Under the pieces are notes generated by a model. That model was given only the letters and a program-made list of their open reading frames with translations, did not search any database and was not told where the DNA came from. From assembly GCA_965145485.1 (NCBI GenBank), contig CBCTCU010000008.1, forward strand, positions 1 to 64,000: a DNA stretch of 64,000 bases, written 5' to 3'. This DNA is from CABQCM01 sp965145485. Its GTDB lineage: Bacteria > Bacillota > Clostridia > Oscillospirales > Acutalibacteraceae. Each line of letters opens with the position of its first letter. The first letter of the stretch is position 1. The position numbers and the translations under genes are program-made. This document shows, in pieces, positions 33,423 through 43,614 of this stretch.

Positions 33423-35618
33423 ATGTTTGAAAACGCAAGGGTCTTTACCACCGAGCTGGCCGGGCGTCCGCTCGTGGTGGAAACCGGCAAGCTCGCGCAG
33501 CTCGCTTCGGGCTCGTGCATGATCCGGTATGGCGAGACGGCCATTATGTGCACCGCCACCATCGCGGACAAGCCGCGCGAGGGGGTTGACTTTTTCCCGC
33601 TGTCGGTCGATTTTGAGGAAAAGCTTTATGCCGTCGGCCGTATCCCCGGCTCCTTCATGCGCCGTGAGGGCCGCCCGACCGAGAAGGCGATCCTCGCCTC
33701 CCGCATGATCGACCGCCCCATGCGCCCCCTGTTCCCCAAGGATATGCGCAACGATGTGTCCATCGTATGCACCGTCATGTCGGTGGATCCCGACTGCCCG
33801 CCCGAGACCATCGCTATGATCGGCGCGTCCATCAGCGTCTCGATCTCCCAGATCCCCTGGAAGGGGCCGATCAGCGGCGTCAGCGTCGGCATGATCGACG
33901 GCGAATATATCATCAATCCCACGACCGAGCAGCAGCATCAAAGCCGTATGGCCGTAACGGTTGCCTCGACCGATTCCCTCGTTGCGATGATCGAGGCCGG
34001 GGCCGATCAGGTGACCGATCAGGAGATGTTTGACGCGATCATGTTCGGCCACGAGGCCAACCAAAAGATTGTCCAGTTTATCAAGGATATCCAAAAAGAA
34101 GTGGGCAAGCCCAAGATGGACTTCCCCTCTAACGACCCCTCGCCCGAAATGTATGAAGAGGTCAAGGCTTTCGCCATCGACGAGGTTCGCGTCGCGTTGG
34201 ATACCGACGACAAGCGGGTGCGTGACGAGCGGCTCAAGCCGATTTATGAAAAAGTGCACGAGACGCTGGATGAGAAGTACCCGGAGGAGACGGCCAAGCT
34301 CGACGACTGCCTTTACAAGCTGCAAAAATACGTCGTGCGCCGCTGGCTGCTCGATGACAACAAGCGCGTCGACGGCCGCGCTATCGATGAAATCCGTCCC
34401 CTGGCCGCCGAGGTTGGGCTGTTGCCCCGCGTACACGGCTCGGGGCTCTTTACCCGCGGGCAGACCCAGGTGCTGACCACCGTGACCCTGGGCCAGGTGC
34501 GCGACTCCCAGCTGCTGGACGGCATTGACCCGGAGGAAACCAAGCGGTATATGCACCACTACAACTTCCCCTCCTATTCGGTGGGCGAGACCCGTCCAAG
34601 CCGTGGGCCCGGTCGGCGTGAGATCGGTCACGGCGCGCTGGCCGAGCGGGCCCTGCTGCCGGTGATTCCGTCGGTCGAGGAGTTCCCTTATTCCCTTCGC
34701 CTGGTTTCGGAGGTGTTGTCCTCCAATGGTTCGACCTCACAGGGGTCGGTGTGTGGTTCCACCCTTGCGCTGATGGACGCGGGCGTCCCCATTAAGGCGC
34801 CGGTGGCCGGTATTTCCTGCGGTTTGGTGACCGAGGGCGACCGCTTCATGACCATGGTCGACATCCAGGGGCTGGAGGATTTCTTCGGCGATATGGACTT
34901 TAAGGTGGCCGGCACCAAGGAAGGCATCACGGCCATCCAGATGGATCTCAAGATCGACGGCCTGACCCCCGCCATCATCAAGGAGGCGCTGCAGAAGACC
35001 CACACGGCGAGAAACTACATTCTCGACGAGGTTATGCTCAAGGCGATCAGCGCGCCGCGCGAGGAGCTTTCCAAGTACGCGCCCAAGATGCTGAGCACCA
35101 AGATCGATGTGGACAAGATCCGCGAGGTGATTGGCTCGGGCGGCAAGGTCATTCAAAAGATCTGCGCCGACTGCAACTGCAAGATCGACGTGGAAGAGGA
35201 CGGCAATGTGTACATTTCGGCGATCGACATCGACGACTGCCGCCGGGCGCTCCAGATTGTCGAAACCATTGCCAAGGATCCTGAAATTGGCGCCATTTAT
35301 AAGGGCAAGGTCACCCGCCTGATGAACTTTGGGGCTTTCGTTGAGATCGCTCCGGGCAAGGAGGGGCTGGTGCACATCAGCCATCTCGACGTCAAGCGCA
35401 CCGAAAAGGTGGAGGATGTCGTCCAGGTAGGCGACGAGGTCATCGTCAAGGTGCTGGAGATCGACGATCAGGGCCGGCTGAACCTTTCGCGCCGCAACGC
35501 CCTGATTGAGGTGGAGGGCGCCGTGCCGGAGAACGAGGTCTCCGATACCCCGCGCCGCAGCGCGCCGCGCAGGGACTACGGCCGTGATCGGGGCGACCGC
35601 GGCCGCCGCAGGAGCTGA
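33423..35618 (+). CDS. pnp: Polyribonucleotide nucleotidyltransferase (PNPase)
   Basis: 731 residues, ATG at 33423 after CTGGAGGTACCA. Two RNase PH-like domains are clear (first: FFPLSVDFEEKLYA; second, catalytic: FPSYSVGETRPSRGPGRREIGHG and ISCGLVTEGD). A KH domain follows (IREVIGSGGKVIQKI), then an S1 domain (GKVTRLMNFGAFVEI) and a basic Arg-rich tail. PNPase degrades RNA from the 3' end with phosphate. The operon with rpsO is conserved. Confidence 0.97.
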   Translation: MFENARVFTTELAGRPLVVETGKLAQLASGSCMIRYGETAIMCTATIADKPREGVDFFPLSVDFEEKLYAVGRIPGSFMRREGRPTEKAILASRMIDRPMRPLFPKDMRNDVSIVCTVMSVDPDCPPETIAMIGASISVSISQIPWKGPISGVSVGMIDGEYIINPTTEQQHQSRMAVTVASTDSLVAMIEAGADQVTDQEMFDAIMFGHEANQKIVQFIKDIQKEVGKPKMDFPSNDPSPEMYEEVKAFAIDEVRVALDTDDKRVRDERLKPIYEKVHETLDEKYPEETAKLDDCLYKLQKYVVRRWLLDDNKRVDGRAIDEIRPLAAEVGLLPRVHGSGLFTRGQTQVLTTVTLGQVRDSQLLDGIDPEETKRYMHHYNFPSYSVGETRPSRGPGRREIGHGALAERALLPVIPSVEEFPYSLRLVSEVLSSNGSTSQGSVCGSTLALMDAGVPIKAPVAGISCGLVTEGDRFMTMVDIQGLEDFFGDMDFKVAGTKEGITAIQMDLKIDGLTPAIIKEALQKTHTARNYILDEVMLKAISAPREELSKYAPKMLSTKIDVDKIREVIGSGGKVIQKICADCNCKIDVEEDGNVYISAIDIDDCRRALQIVETIAKDPEIGAIYKGKVTRLMNFGAFVEIAPGKEGLVHISHLDVKRTEKVEDVVQVGDEVIVKVLEIDDQGRLNLSRRNALIEVEGAVPENEVSDTPRRSAPRRDYGRDRGDRGRRRS

Positions 35619-36147
35619 ATGGGCTTTTCGGCCTCTCGGAAATAGTGGTAGCGGATCCGGCAGGGCGGCTATCCGTCGCTGCGGGCGTTCGCGTATGATG
35701 TAAATCTTGATCGGCGGCAGGGCTGGGGGTATCCGGCCTTTGCCGCCTTTTGTTGTTTGCGAAAAGGAAACACAATTCATCATTGGAAGTTTGTCGGCTC
35801 CTCCCATGGCCTGTGCGCCGTCAATTCAACGATGGATAGGATTGACATCCCCTTGCCTCTGTTGGCTGCATGTGGAGCATAAGCGCCGCCTTCTCCCAAA
35901 GGGTCGCCGGTTTGGACGAATTTGCTCTGTTTGGGGCTTCCCACGACCGCACAGGCGCGTGCGCCCTGTCGGCCGCACGTTCGATCAGGGCCTGTCGCCC
36001 CGTTGGCTTAGCGGCGGTTATGCAGATATGCAGGGGGCCCGGCTGCCCATGGCGGCAAAAAGGAAGGGCAAAGCCGATCCCTTGCCTTATGACAAAGATA
36101 TTGGAAATCAACCAATGGCGTATCGCGGCCATTTGAAAGGAGATCCT
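35619..36147. other. Intergenic region with pnp terminator
   Basis: GGCGGCA (35713-35719) / TGCCGCC (35741-35747) followed by TTTTGTT is a plausible terminator for pnp. The remaining ~400 bases are in frame with the next gene upstream of its ribosome site but lack a start signal or family likeness. Confidence 0.5.
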
Positions 36148-37029
36148 ATGAATGCATTAAAGATTGCCCTGCTGCAAATTGCACCCGGGAACAATCTGGA
36201 GGAGAACCGGGAAAAGGGGATGGATGCTTGCATAAGGGCAAAGGACATGGGGGCGGATATCGCCCTGTTCCCCGAAATGTGGAGCAACGGCTACCGGATT
36301 TACGACCGGCCCAACCGGGAATGGATGGCCGAGGCCATTCCCCTCGAGGGTGATTTTGTGGGGGCGTTTGCCCAGCTTGCCGGGCGGTTGGAGATGGCGA
36401 TCGGCGTTACGCTGCTGGAGCAATGGGACGGCGGGCCAAAAAATACCCTGGTACTGTTTGACCGGCACGGGGAGCGGGCGATGACCTACTCCAAGGTTCA
36501 CACCTGCGATTTTGACGTCGAGCGCGCGCTTACCCCAGGGGATGCTTTTTATGTGGCCGATCTGGACACAGCCATCGGGAATGTGAAAGTTGGCGCCATG
36601 ATCTGCTTTGACAGGGAGTTCCCCGAGAGCGCGCGCATCCTGATGCTCCAGGGGGCGGAAATCGTGCTGGTGCCAAACGCCTGCCCCATGGAGATCAACC
36701 GCCTGACCCAACTGCGTGCGAGGGCTTTTGAAAACATGGTGGGCATCGCCACCTGCAACTATCCCGAGGGGGTGCCCGACTGCAACGGGCATTCCACAGC
36801 GTTTGACGGCATGGCCTATCTGCCCGGATCGTCCGAATCCAGAGATACCTGCATCCTGGAGGCCGACGGAAAAGAAGGTATTTACATGGCCGTGTTTGAT
36901 ATGGATTTGCTTCGGGCATACCGTAGGGAAGAGGTGCATGGCAACGCCTTTCGCCATCCGAAAAAATACGGGGCGCTGGTAGAGGAGGTAGTGAGAGAGC
37001 CCTTTATCCGGGACGGATACCGGGGGTGA
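36148..37029 (+). CDS. Carbon-nitrogen hydrolase (nitrilase superfamily)
   Basis: 293 residues, ATG at 36148 behind GAAAGGAGAT. The Glu-Lys-Cys catalytic triad is visible in ADIALFPEMWSNGY (Glu), TYSKVHTCDF (Lys) and GAMICFDREFPES (Cys). Family members hydrolyse amides or carbamoyl groups, for example N-carbamoylputrescine or omega-amides. The WSNGY context resembles amidase branches rather than true nitrilases. It is monocistronic; the substrate is undetermined. Confidence 0.9.
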   Translation: MNALKIALLQIAPGNNLEENREKGMDACIRAKDMGADIALFPEMWSNGYRIYDRPNREWMAEAIPLEGDFVGAFAQLAGRLEMAIGVTLLEQWDGGPKNTLVLFDRHGERAMTYSKVHTCDFDVERALTPGDAFYVADLDTAIGNVKVGAMICFDREFPESARILMLQGAEIVLVPNACPMEINRLTQLRARAFENMVGIATCNYPEGVPDCNGHSTAFDGMAYLPGSSESRDTCILEADGKEGIYMAVFDMDLLRAYRREEVHGNAFRHPKKYGALVEEVVREPFIRDGYRG

Positions 37030-37381
37030 TCTCCCTCCCCGCATCCAGCCGCTCGCCGTATGGGCTCAACCGGGCCGGGAAAGGCGGCGTCACTGCTAGC
37101 AGCTCCGGCCTATCGCGTATAGGGAGGGGCGGCGCCTATATATCCATCGCTCGCTGGAGGGCTGGCATACCGGGCGGCGGCCGGTAGATGGGGGTGGTTT
37201 GCCATAGCGGCAATGGCCCTTTTCCCGATACCGGCCATTTGGCCGCGCGGCATGGCGGCCGATGCCCTGCGTTGCCGGCATACGATGGCGCGTTTTCCCC
37301 TGCGTTGTTACGCCGCTGAAAACGAGGGGCAATGGCGGCTATGGACAAGGGATGTGAGGGAATCCGATGAAAGGATACGAT
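37030..37381. other. Intergenic region before hflX
   Basis: GC-rich, about 350 bases. No terminator with a T-run or consensus promoter was recognised. Confidence 0.35.
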
Positions 37382-38641
37382 ATGTATTACGAGAACAAAC
37401 AAGGGCCGGAGCGTGCATTGCTCCTTGCGCTGGAGTTGGAGGGGGAGGACAGCGCCCCTCTGCTTGACGAGCTGGCCGAGCTGGCCAAAACGGCAGGCGT
37501 TGAGGTCGTGGCCAGTGTGACCCAGAAACGGGATGCGCCCAATACGGCGACGTATGTTGGGGCGGGCCGCCTGAAGGAGATTCAGGAGTTTTGCAGTGGA
37601 AACACGGTGGACCTCATCATCGCGGATGGGGAATTGACGCCCACCCAGCAGCGTAATCTGGAAAAGGAGACGGGGGTTCGTGTCATCGACCGCACGATGC
37701 TCATTTTGGACATTTTTTCCTCCCGTGCCCATTCGATGGAAGGGCGGCTGCAGGTCGAATTGGCACGGTACCGGTATCTGCTTCCCCGGCTGACGGGAAA
37801 GGGGCTGGCTCTCTCCCGGCAAGGCGGCCAGGGCGGCATCGGCGCGCGGCGCGGCGCGGGGGAGACGCAGCTGGAAACCGACCGGCGTCATATCCGCCGG
37901 CGCATCCACGCGCTGGAGGAGCAGCTCGCTTTGGTGGAGGAGCGCAGGGAGCGTACCCGTCAACGCCGAAGGAAAAGCGGCTTTTTGAGCGTCGCACTGG
38001 TGGGCTACACCAATGCAGGCAAGTCCACCCTGATGAACCGCCTGACCGAAGCGGGGGTGCTGGCGGAGGATAAGCTGTTCGCTACCCTTGACCCCACCGC
38101 GCGCTCTCTCAAGCTTCCGGATGGGCGCACCGTCATGCTCATTGACACCGTCGGGCTCATCCGCAAGCTGCCCCATCATCTGGTGCGCGCTTTCCGCTCC
38201 ACGCTGGTGGAGGCGGCTGAGGCCGACCTCATCCTCAATGTCTGCGACGCCTCGAGCGAGGAAGCGCAGGAGCATCTCAAGGTGACCGACGCATTGCTCG
38301 CCGAGCTGGGGGGAGGGAAACGTCCGGTGTTGCCGGTGTTCAATAAATGCGACCTTGTCGACCCGTCCGAGCTTCCCCGTTGTGCGCAAAAGGCAGTTTA
38401 TTTGTCGGCCTTGCGCGGGGATGGGATTGACCGCCTGCTCGAGGCGGTGGCTGAGATGTTGCCCCCGACCCGCGTGCGGGTTTCGCTGCTTCTGCCTTAT
38501 GACCAGGGCTCGCTTGCCGCCCGGGTGCGCAGGGAGGGGACCGTGCATGGCGAAGAATACAGCGCCGAGGGGCTACGACTGGATTGCACGATTGACCGGC
38601 AGCTTTGCGCCCAGCTTGGGCCTTATATATCGCGCGCATGA
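37382..38641 (+). CDS. hflX: Ribosome-associated GTPase HflX
   Basis: 419 residues from the ATG at 37382, six bases after AAAGGA; an in-frame ATG at 37367 overlaps that site and would add five residues. The HflX N-terminal domain (ATYVGAGRLKEIQEF, GELTPTQQRNLEK), the glycine-rich linker GGQGGIGARRGAGETQLE and the GTPase core (GYTNAGKSTLMN, DTVGLIRKLPHHLV, NKCDLVD) are all present. HflX binds the 50S subunit and rescues or splits stalled ribosomes under stress. It is closed by the terminator at 38665-38706. Confidence 0.95.
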   Translation: MYYENKQGPERALLLALELEGEDSAPLLDELAELAKTAGVEVVASVTQKRDAPNTATYVGAGRLKEIQEFCSGNTVDLIIADGELTPTQQRNLEKETGVRVIDRTMLILDIFSSRAHSMEGRLQVELARYRYLLPRLTGKGLALSRQGGQGGIGARRGAGETQLETDRRHIRRRIHALEEQLALVEERRERTRQRRRKSGFLSVALVGYTNAGKSTLMNRLTEAGVLAEDKLFATLDPTARSLKLPDGRTVMLIDTVGLIRKLPHHLVRAFRSTLVEAAEADLILNVCDASSEEAQEHLKVTDALLAELGGGKRPVLPVFNKCDLVDPSELPRCAQKAVYLSALRGDGIDRLLEAVAEMLPPTRVRVSLLLPYDQGSLAARVRREGTVHGEEYSAEGLRLDCTIDRQLCAQLGPYISRA

Positions 38642-38664
38642 CCGTTGGCGCAAGCTCCAAACCT

Positions 38665-38706
38665 TTGCCCTGACGGCGGGTGCCCTCCCGTTTCAGGGCA
38701 ATTTTT
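38665..38706 (+). terminator. Terminator of hflX
   Basis: TTGCCCTGA (38665-38673) / TCAGGGCAA (38693-38701), followed by TTTTT. Confidence 0.8.
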
Positions 38707-39748
38707 AAGGTAGGGAAACGACCGGCGAAAATCGCGGAGGAGCCGTGAACGAAAGCGTTGCTATACATGCCAAGTAAAGCGAGTTGCTAACAAAACGAGA
38801 TCAAACATATACAGCTGCGGTTAGAACAGAGGTCGCCGGTTCATGAACCGGGGAATCGGTGGTGCCAGAAAATATTAGTGAGTGTAGAGAATTTGCCGGT
38901 TATTGACCCTGATTGGGCTGACGCAAGCCTCCGGCTTTGCTGGTAGGTTATGACGATAGCTTTCATCACCTCGCGGTGGTATCGCCTCACGGCCCTGTAC
39001 ACATATCGTTCATCGCTGCGTGAAATACGGCAATTCCCCCAAAGGGCCTTCCAACCGCAAAAAAGAGGAGGCCAAAGAATCGTATGGTTTTCCATGCCGT
39101 CCCTTTTCCTCCATCCACTTTAAGGGGTTTTAGGCCATCCTCGTTCCAAATCCTCGCTTCCTCCGGCCCCATGGCTGCTCGCATGGTGTTGGTCATCCCT
39201 TGGTTTGTTGCGTTGCTTTCATCTTTATTTTGGGAGACGACTGCAAACAGAAGGCGTGGGCCCAATGCGGTCGCCCGGTTACCTTGTCTCCGGCCGGCCT
39301 TTTGCCGCCTCCCATACGGGCAACGGCTAACCATCCAACATCACGGATAAAATGTGTTGTTTGACCGGCCGTTTTCTAAAGCGAATAGGCCGAAAAAACC
39401 TGCTGGTGCTTGATATTTTAGGGGTTATAGAGACTGGATATCGATTTTGAAAATGTGCTATAATGATGGTTCCCTATTCAATGCGTCGTTTTAAATGAGT
39501 CGATAAAAAGTCGAATTTTGTCGAAATGTGAAGAAAATTCACATACGAGTGGACAATAATTTGTTTTATGTAACTGTATACAGAGGGGGCAATTTATGGT
39601 ATGATTTCTATATCCATTATCAACAAAAAAGAAATGTATATTTCACCGTATTTCCTTTAATATGATCAGAAAAATTATCGATCATGGTTATTAATGTAAA
39701 ATAACCTGTTGTACAGGTTTGTATAAAAATGCAATAAGGAGAATCCAT
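38707..39748. other. 1-kb gene-free region before htpG
   Basis: It contains a perfect 16-base palindrome CCGGTTCATGAACCGG (38836-38851). A leftward frame (38841-39095) lacks a ribosome site and family likeness and may be the debris of an old gene. The last 330 bases are AT-rich with TATAAT at about 39462 and TATGAT at about 39598, candidate -10 boxes for htpG without good -35 partners. No CIRCE element was seen. Confidence 0.45.
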
Positions 39749-41578
39749 ATGAAAAAGGGAACGATTGCTGTCAAGGCGGAAAATATGCTGCCAATCATAA
39801 AAAAATGGCTGTATTCCGAAAAAGATATCTTTTTAAGGGAAGCTATCTCCAATGCCAGCGACGCCATATATAAGCTCGAACGTCTCATTGCCATGGGGGA
39901 GGCCGACCCCATCGAGCAGGAGGCTTTTCGCATCGATGTGCTGCTTGATAAAGAGAACAAAACCCTGACCATTCGGGACAACGGCCTGGGCATGACCGAG
40001 CAGGAGGTGGTGGAATACATCGCCCAGGTCGCCTTTTCGGGTGCGGTTGACTTTATGGAAAAATACAAAGAGGGCAAGGACGGCGGCATCATCGGCCATT
40101 TTGGATTGGGCTTTTATTCGGTGTTCATGGCCGCCGATTCGGTCGAGGTCGACACCTTGTCCTACCGCCCCGGCGCAAAGCCGGTGCTTTGGCGCAGCGA
40201 CGGCAGCTCGGAGTACGAGATTGGCGAGGGAACACGCACGGGCCGCGGAACCACCCTGACGCTGCACATTGGAACGGATGGAGAGGAGTTTTTGGATGCG
40301 CCGCTGGTCAAAGCGACCATCCGCAAGTATTGCGCCTTTCTCCCCTATGAAATCTACTTTACCGACAGTGCCGTGCCCTCATCCGAGGATGAGAAGCCGC
40401 TGAATAACACCATGCCTCTTTGGATGAAACCGGCGCGCGAGTGCACCGACGAAGAGTACAAGCAGTTCTACCGCGATGTCTTTCATCAGGCGGATGACCC
40501 GCTTTTCTGGATTCACCTCAATGTCGACTCCCCCTTTCAACTCAAATCGATTATCTATTTTCCACGTCTGAGGGACGAGCGCAATCTGATGGATATTGGC
40601 GAGATCAAGTTGTATTATAACCGGGTGTTTGTAGCCGACAATATCAAGGAAATTCTGCCCGAATTTCTCATGGTCCTCAAGGGAGTCATCGACTGCCCCG
40701 ACATCCCGATCAATGTCTCGCGCAGCTTTTTGCAAAACGACGGCACGGTGTCCAAAATCGCCTCCTTTATCTCGAAAAAGGTGTCGGACAAGCTGCACTC
40801 CATCTTTGAGGCAAGCCGTGAGGAGTTTGAACGGTATTGGGACGATATCCGTGTGCTCATCGAATACGGCTGCCTGCGCGACCGGAAATTTTATGACCGC
40901 ATGAAGGATATCGTGCTGTTTCGCACGACACAGGGCCAATACCGCACCTTCAAGGAATGGATTGGCGATTCTCAGCAGGATAAAGAAAAAAAGGTGTATT
41001 ACACCGATAACCGCGCGCAGCAGACTACCGCTATCGGGTTGTATGAAGCGCAGGAAATCCCGGTGGCGGAGTTTGGCTATCCCATCGACCTTGCGTTTGC
41101 GCAGGCCATGGAAATGGAGGACTCGTCGGTACGCTTTATCAGTGTGACCTCCCAGCCGCCCGAAAGCCTGAAAACCGGCCAGCCGGTGGAGGCGGGGGAG
41201 GTGAAGGCGCTGAGCGATTTGTTCGTCACGGCCCTGCCCGATCGTAAGCTGCAAATTCAAGTGGAGAACCTTGGCGAGGGGTGCGTTCCCCTGGTGCTGT
41301 CCATCCCGGAATATGCGCGCCGGCTGGAGCAGATGCAGCGCCTGTACGGGGAAAAAGCCCCCGAGGTCGAAAAAGAGTATGTGATGACCATCAACCGTTC
41401 CCACCCATTGATATCCAAGCTTCTACTCTGGGCTGGTGTTCAGGCCAAGAAGGAGGAGGCAACGATGATTTGCCGTCAGTTGTTTGATCTCGGTCTGATG
41501 GAATTGGAGGGCTTGAATGAGGAGGAAAAGGAACAGTTTGTCAAGCGAAGCTATCGTTTCCTGCAAATGATCGGATGA
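39749..41578 (+). CDS. htpG: Hsp90-family chaperone HtpG
   Basis: 609 residues. The ATG at 39749 follows ATAAGGAGAATCC; an in-frame start at 39719 has no such site. The N-terminal GHKL ATPase motifs are present (SEKDIFLREAISNASDAIYKL, DNGLGMTE, GHFGLGFYSVF), then the middle domain (ARECTDEEYKQFYRDVF, SRSFLQNDG) and a shortened C-terminal dimerisation region. The protein folds clients in the cytosol in an ATP-dependent cycle. It is monocistronic. Confidence 0.95.
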   Translation: MKKGTIAVKAENMLPIIKKWLYSEKDIFLREAISNASDAIYKLERLIAMGEADPIEQEAFRIDVLLDKENKTLTIRDNGLGMTEQEVVEYIAQVAFSGAVDFMEKYKEGKDGGIIGHFGLGFYSVFMAADSVEVDTLSYRPGAKPVLWRSDGSSEYEIGEGTRTGRGTTLTLHIGTDGEEFLDAPLVKATIRKYCAFLPYEIYFTDSAVPSSEDEKPLNNTMPLWMKPARECTDEEYKQFYRDVFHQADDPLFWIHLNVDSPFQLKSIIYFPRLRDERNLMDIGEIKLYYNRVFVADNIKEILPEFLMVLKGVIDCPDIPINVSRSFLQNDGTVSKIASFISKKVSDKLHSIFEASREEFERYWDDIRVLIEYGCLRDRKFYDRMKDIVLFRTTQGQYRTFKEWIGDSQQDKEKKVYYTDNRAQQTTAIGLYEAQEIPVAEFGYPIDLAFAQAMEMEDSSVRFISVTSQPPESLKTGQPVEAGEVKALSDLFVTALPDRKLQIQVENLGEGCVPLVLSIPEYARRLEQMQRLYGEKAPEVEKEYVMTINRSHPLISKLLLWAGVQAKKEEATMICRQLFDLGLMELEGLNEEEKEQFVKRSYRFLQMIG

Positions 41579-41846
41579 TGTTGCGCGCTAGACGATACGT
41601 ATCCCAGAGCAGCTTGCCGTTATCCCAGCATGGAATATTGCGGTGGTGCAACGATGGATGGGGCCTGGGATCACCGGATTGCCGATGATCCCCTTGTGCC
41701 GATGTCCACGAAAGGATGGTACATGACTCAGTTAATATTCCAATTCGTACAGCGTTATCCCGCTTTGTGTACCGATGCTCGGAGCATCCAAAGGCTTTGG
41801 CGGCTTTATGGGCGAAAAATATATGAAGTGGGGGATGATAATACCT

Positions 41847-42191
41847 ATGAACAGCTTTTACGATCAAGCCGGGGAACGCATTCGTCAGTTACGCAAGCAG
41901 CGTCGTTACACCCGTGAACAGTTTGCCGAGATTGCAGATATCTCCTCCAAGTTCCTATATGAGATTGAGACAGGACAGAAAGGATTTTCGGCGGATACCT
42001 TATATCGTATCGCCAAAGGATTGTCGGTGTCGTGCGAATACATTCTTACGGGTGAGACGGAAGAAAGCCCGACGGAGGAAATGATGGATAATCTAAAGCG
42101 GTTTGACGCAAATAACCTGTGCCAAATCGTGGATATTCTCAACTCGATTCACGAAATGATAAACAATCAAAGCTCGTCCGTGGTGAAATAA
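41847..42191 (+). CDS. XRE family regulator (first of two paralogues)
   Basis: 114 residues. The ATG at 41847 has GGGGGATGA upstream, and its product aligns end to end with the regulator at 50619. The helix-turn-helix covers RIRQLRKQRRYTREQFAEIA and ISSKFLYEIETGQKGFSADT, followed by LYRIAKGLSVSCEYIL; the C-terminal ~40 residues are acidic and probably mediate dimerisation. It lies 0.7 kb before the biosynthetic genes and its near-copy lies inside them, so it is the best candidate regulator of that region (inference). It ends at a terminator at 42308-42340. Confidence 0.85.
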   Translation: MNSFYDQAGERIRQLRKQRRYTREQFAEIADISSKFLYEIETGQKGFSADTLYRIAKGLSVSCEYILTGETEESPTEEMMDNLKRFDANNLCQIVDILNSIHEMINNQSSSVVK

Positions 42192-42307
42192 TGGGCCGGT
42201 TAGGCTCTGCGGGATACAGGGTACGAATGGGCTATGCAATCGGTTGTTTAAGGTCGCCAAAGACTGTGGCCTGCGATGTCCCAAACATTAAATGAATCCG
42301 AAAACAG

Positions 42308-42340
42308 AAACCGGTGCGGCGGATGCTGCGCCGGTTTTTC
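42308..42340 (+). terminator. Terminator after the first XRE gene
   Basis: AAACCGGTGCGGC (42308-42320) pairs with GCTGCGCCGGTTT (42325-42337) over 13 positions with two wobbles, followed by TTC. Confidence 0.7.
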
Positions 42341-42900
42341 TGTGCCACAAAGACAGCATCTAGGGCGGCGATCCGTGATGGTAATGCGGCGTCGAACCGC
42401 TCTATGCCCATTGCGGGGCTTCCCTGCCTATTGGGCCATTCCGGGAGCTGGGCGGATCACCAGTGCACGAGCGGTTTCCTTTGGGATACATCGTCTGGCC
42501 CCCGCTTGTTGAAAGAAATGGTTCATCCGGTAGTATCGAGCGAAAGCCGAACTGGGATGCCATGTCGCTTTGCTGGTTTTACGGGATACCCCATGAACAG
42601 GCGATAGGGCAAGCAGCGCCAGGGACAGTATATTTCCTTTGCAAAGGTTGACCGGCGTAAAGCCTCTTCAAGGAACTTCCGTCCCCGGCCTGTCCGGGGC
42701 ATGACCACGATCCTCTGGGTTCGTCCTGTAAGGGCGTCCCGGATGCTGCCGTTTTCGGACCTCAGCCAGAGCGGGCCGTGAATCGTATGACCGGCACTTG
42801 GAGGGGAGGAAATTCCCACCTTGGCCGGTTGCCGTACGTATGACCAGGAGGTAAGATGATAACAGCATTTGGAATCTATAGGCACAAGTGAGGGCGCGAT
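42341..42900 (+). promoter_or_regulatory. Leader of the biosynthetic region with a weak candidate promoter
   Basis: 560 bases without a convincing gene. TTGCCG (42829-42834), 17 bases, TAAGAT (42852-42857) is the best promoter candidate before the first gene at 42901. AGGAGG at 42846-42851 has no matching start codon. A longer structured leader is possible but not recognised. Confidence 0.3.
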
Positions 42901-43614
42901 ATGGATCGAGAGGTTTTTTTGCATGATTGTGTCGTACAGACGGCTTTGCCGCAGCCAGCACAGACCCACTCGGGCGATTTGGCCAGCAGGCTGTGCAGCG
43001 AGAGCATCGGTAAGCTGCTGCAAAGGCTTGCCCGCGCTCCCGCCGCCGATTGCCCGGTCTTTTTTGGCTCGGGCTTTGGGGTGCTGTCCAGCCTGCATGA
43101 ATTTGACCGGGTCAGCGTAGCGGAGGGCCCGCTGCGGGTCAATCCCAGCCGTTTTCCCGACACGGTGCTCAACGCCCCCGCCTGTCGGGCGAGCATTCAG
43201 CATCATTTGACCGGGCCGATTTACAATCTGTCCAATGGTCGGCTGTCCGCGCTCGACGCCATCGGCTTGGCCATGACCCAGATTGCCGCCGGCCAGGCCG
43301 ACGAAGCGATTGTCTGCGCCGTAGAGGAGGCGTCGCCGGTCGCCCGGCGGGTGGATGCCTCCCTGTCGGTAACGGGTGGTGCCGCCCTCTTCCTGAGCGC
43401 GAGCAAAGCGCGGTTTCGGCTGTACGGCTACCGCCGGGAGCGGGTCAAGGCCATGGGCGGCGACGCCCCGGCGGCTGGTTGCGTCGAGCCGCTGCTGCGA
43501 CTCGCGGACGCCTTGAAACGCGGCTTTGCCCGGGAGATAACCCTGGTTGCGCGGCAGGGTGGTTACGGCTGTCGTATTCGACTTGCACCCTCAGAATTGG
43601 AGGAACCGGCATGA
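42901..43614 (+). CDS. Ketosynthase-like protein without active-site cysteine
   Basis: 237 residues, ATG at 42901 after GTGAGGG. Segments such as VFFGSGFGVLSSLHEF, NPSRFPDTVLNAP and LDAIGLAMTQIAAGQADEAIVCAVEEA follow the N-terminal half of beta-ketoacyl synthases. Where these have a catalytic Cys, this protein reads GPIYNLSNGRLSA (residues 105-117), with Ser/Asn instead, and the second half with the two catalytic His residues is mostly missing. It is therefore a chain-length-factor-like or scaffold subunit rather than an enzyme. It opens the biosynthetic operon and overlaps the acyltransferase start by 4 bases. Confidence 0.75.
   Translation: MDREVFLHDCVVQTALPQPAQTHSGDLASRLCSESIGKLLQRLARAPAADCPVFFGSGFGVLSSLHEFDRVSVAEGPLRVNPSRFPDTVLNAPACRASIQHHLTGPIYNLSNGRLSALDAIGLAMTQIAAGQADEAIVCAVEEASPVARRVDASLSVTGGAALFLSASKARFRLYGYRRERVKAMGGDAPAAGCVEPLLRLADALKRGFAREITLVARQGGYGCRIRLAPSELEEPA

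Noticed and set aside
38841..39095. Leftward 84-codon frame in the hflX-htpG gap, thought to be a transposase remnant
   Set aside because: No conserved catalytic motif or inverted-repeat ends could be found.
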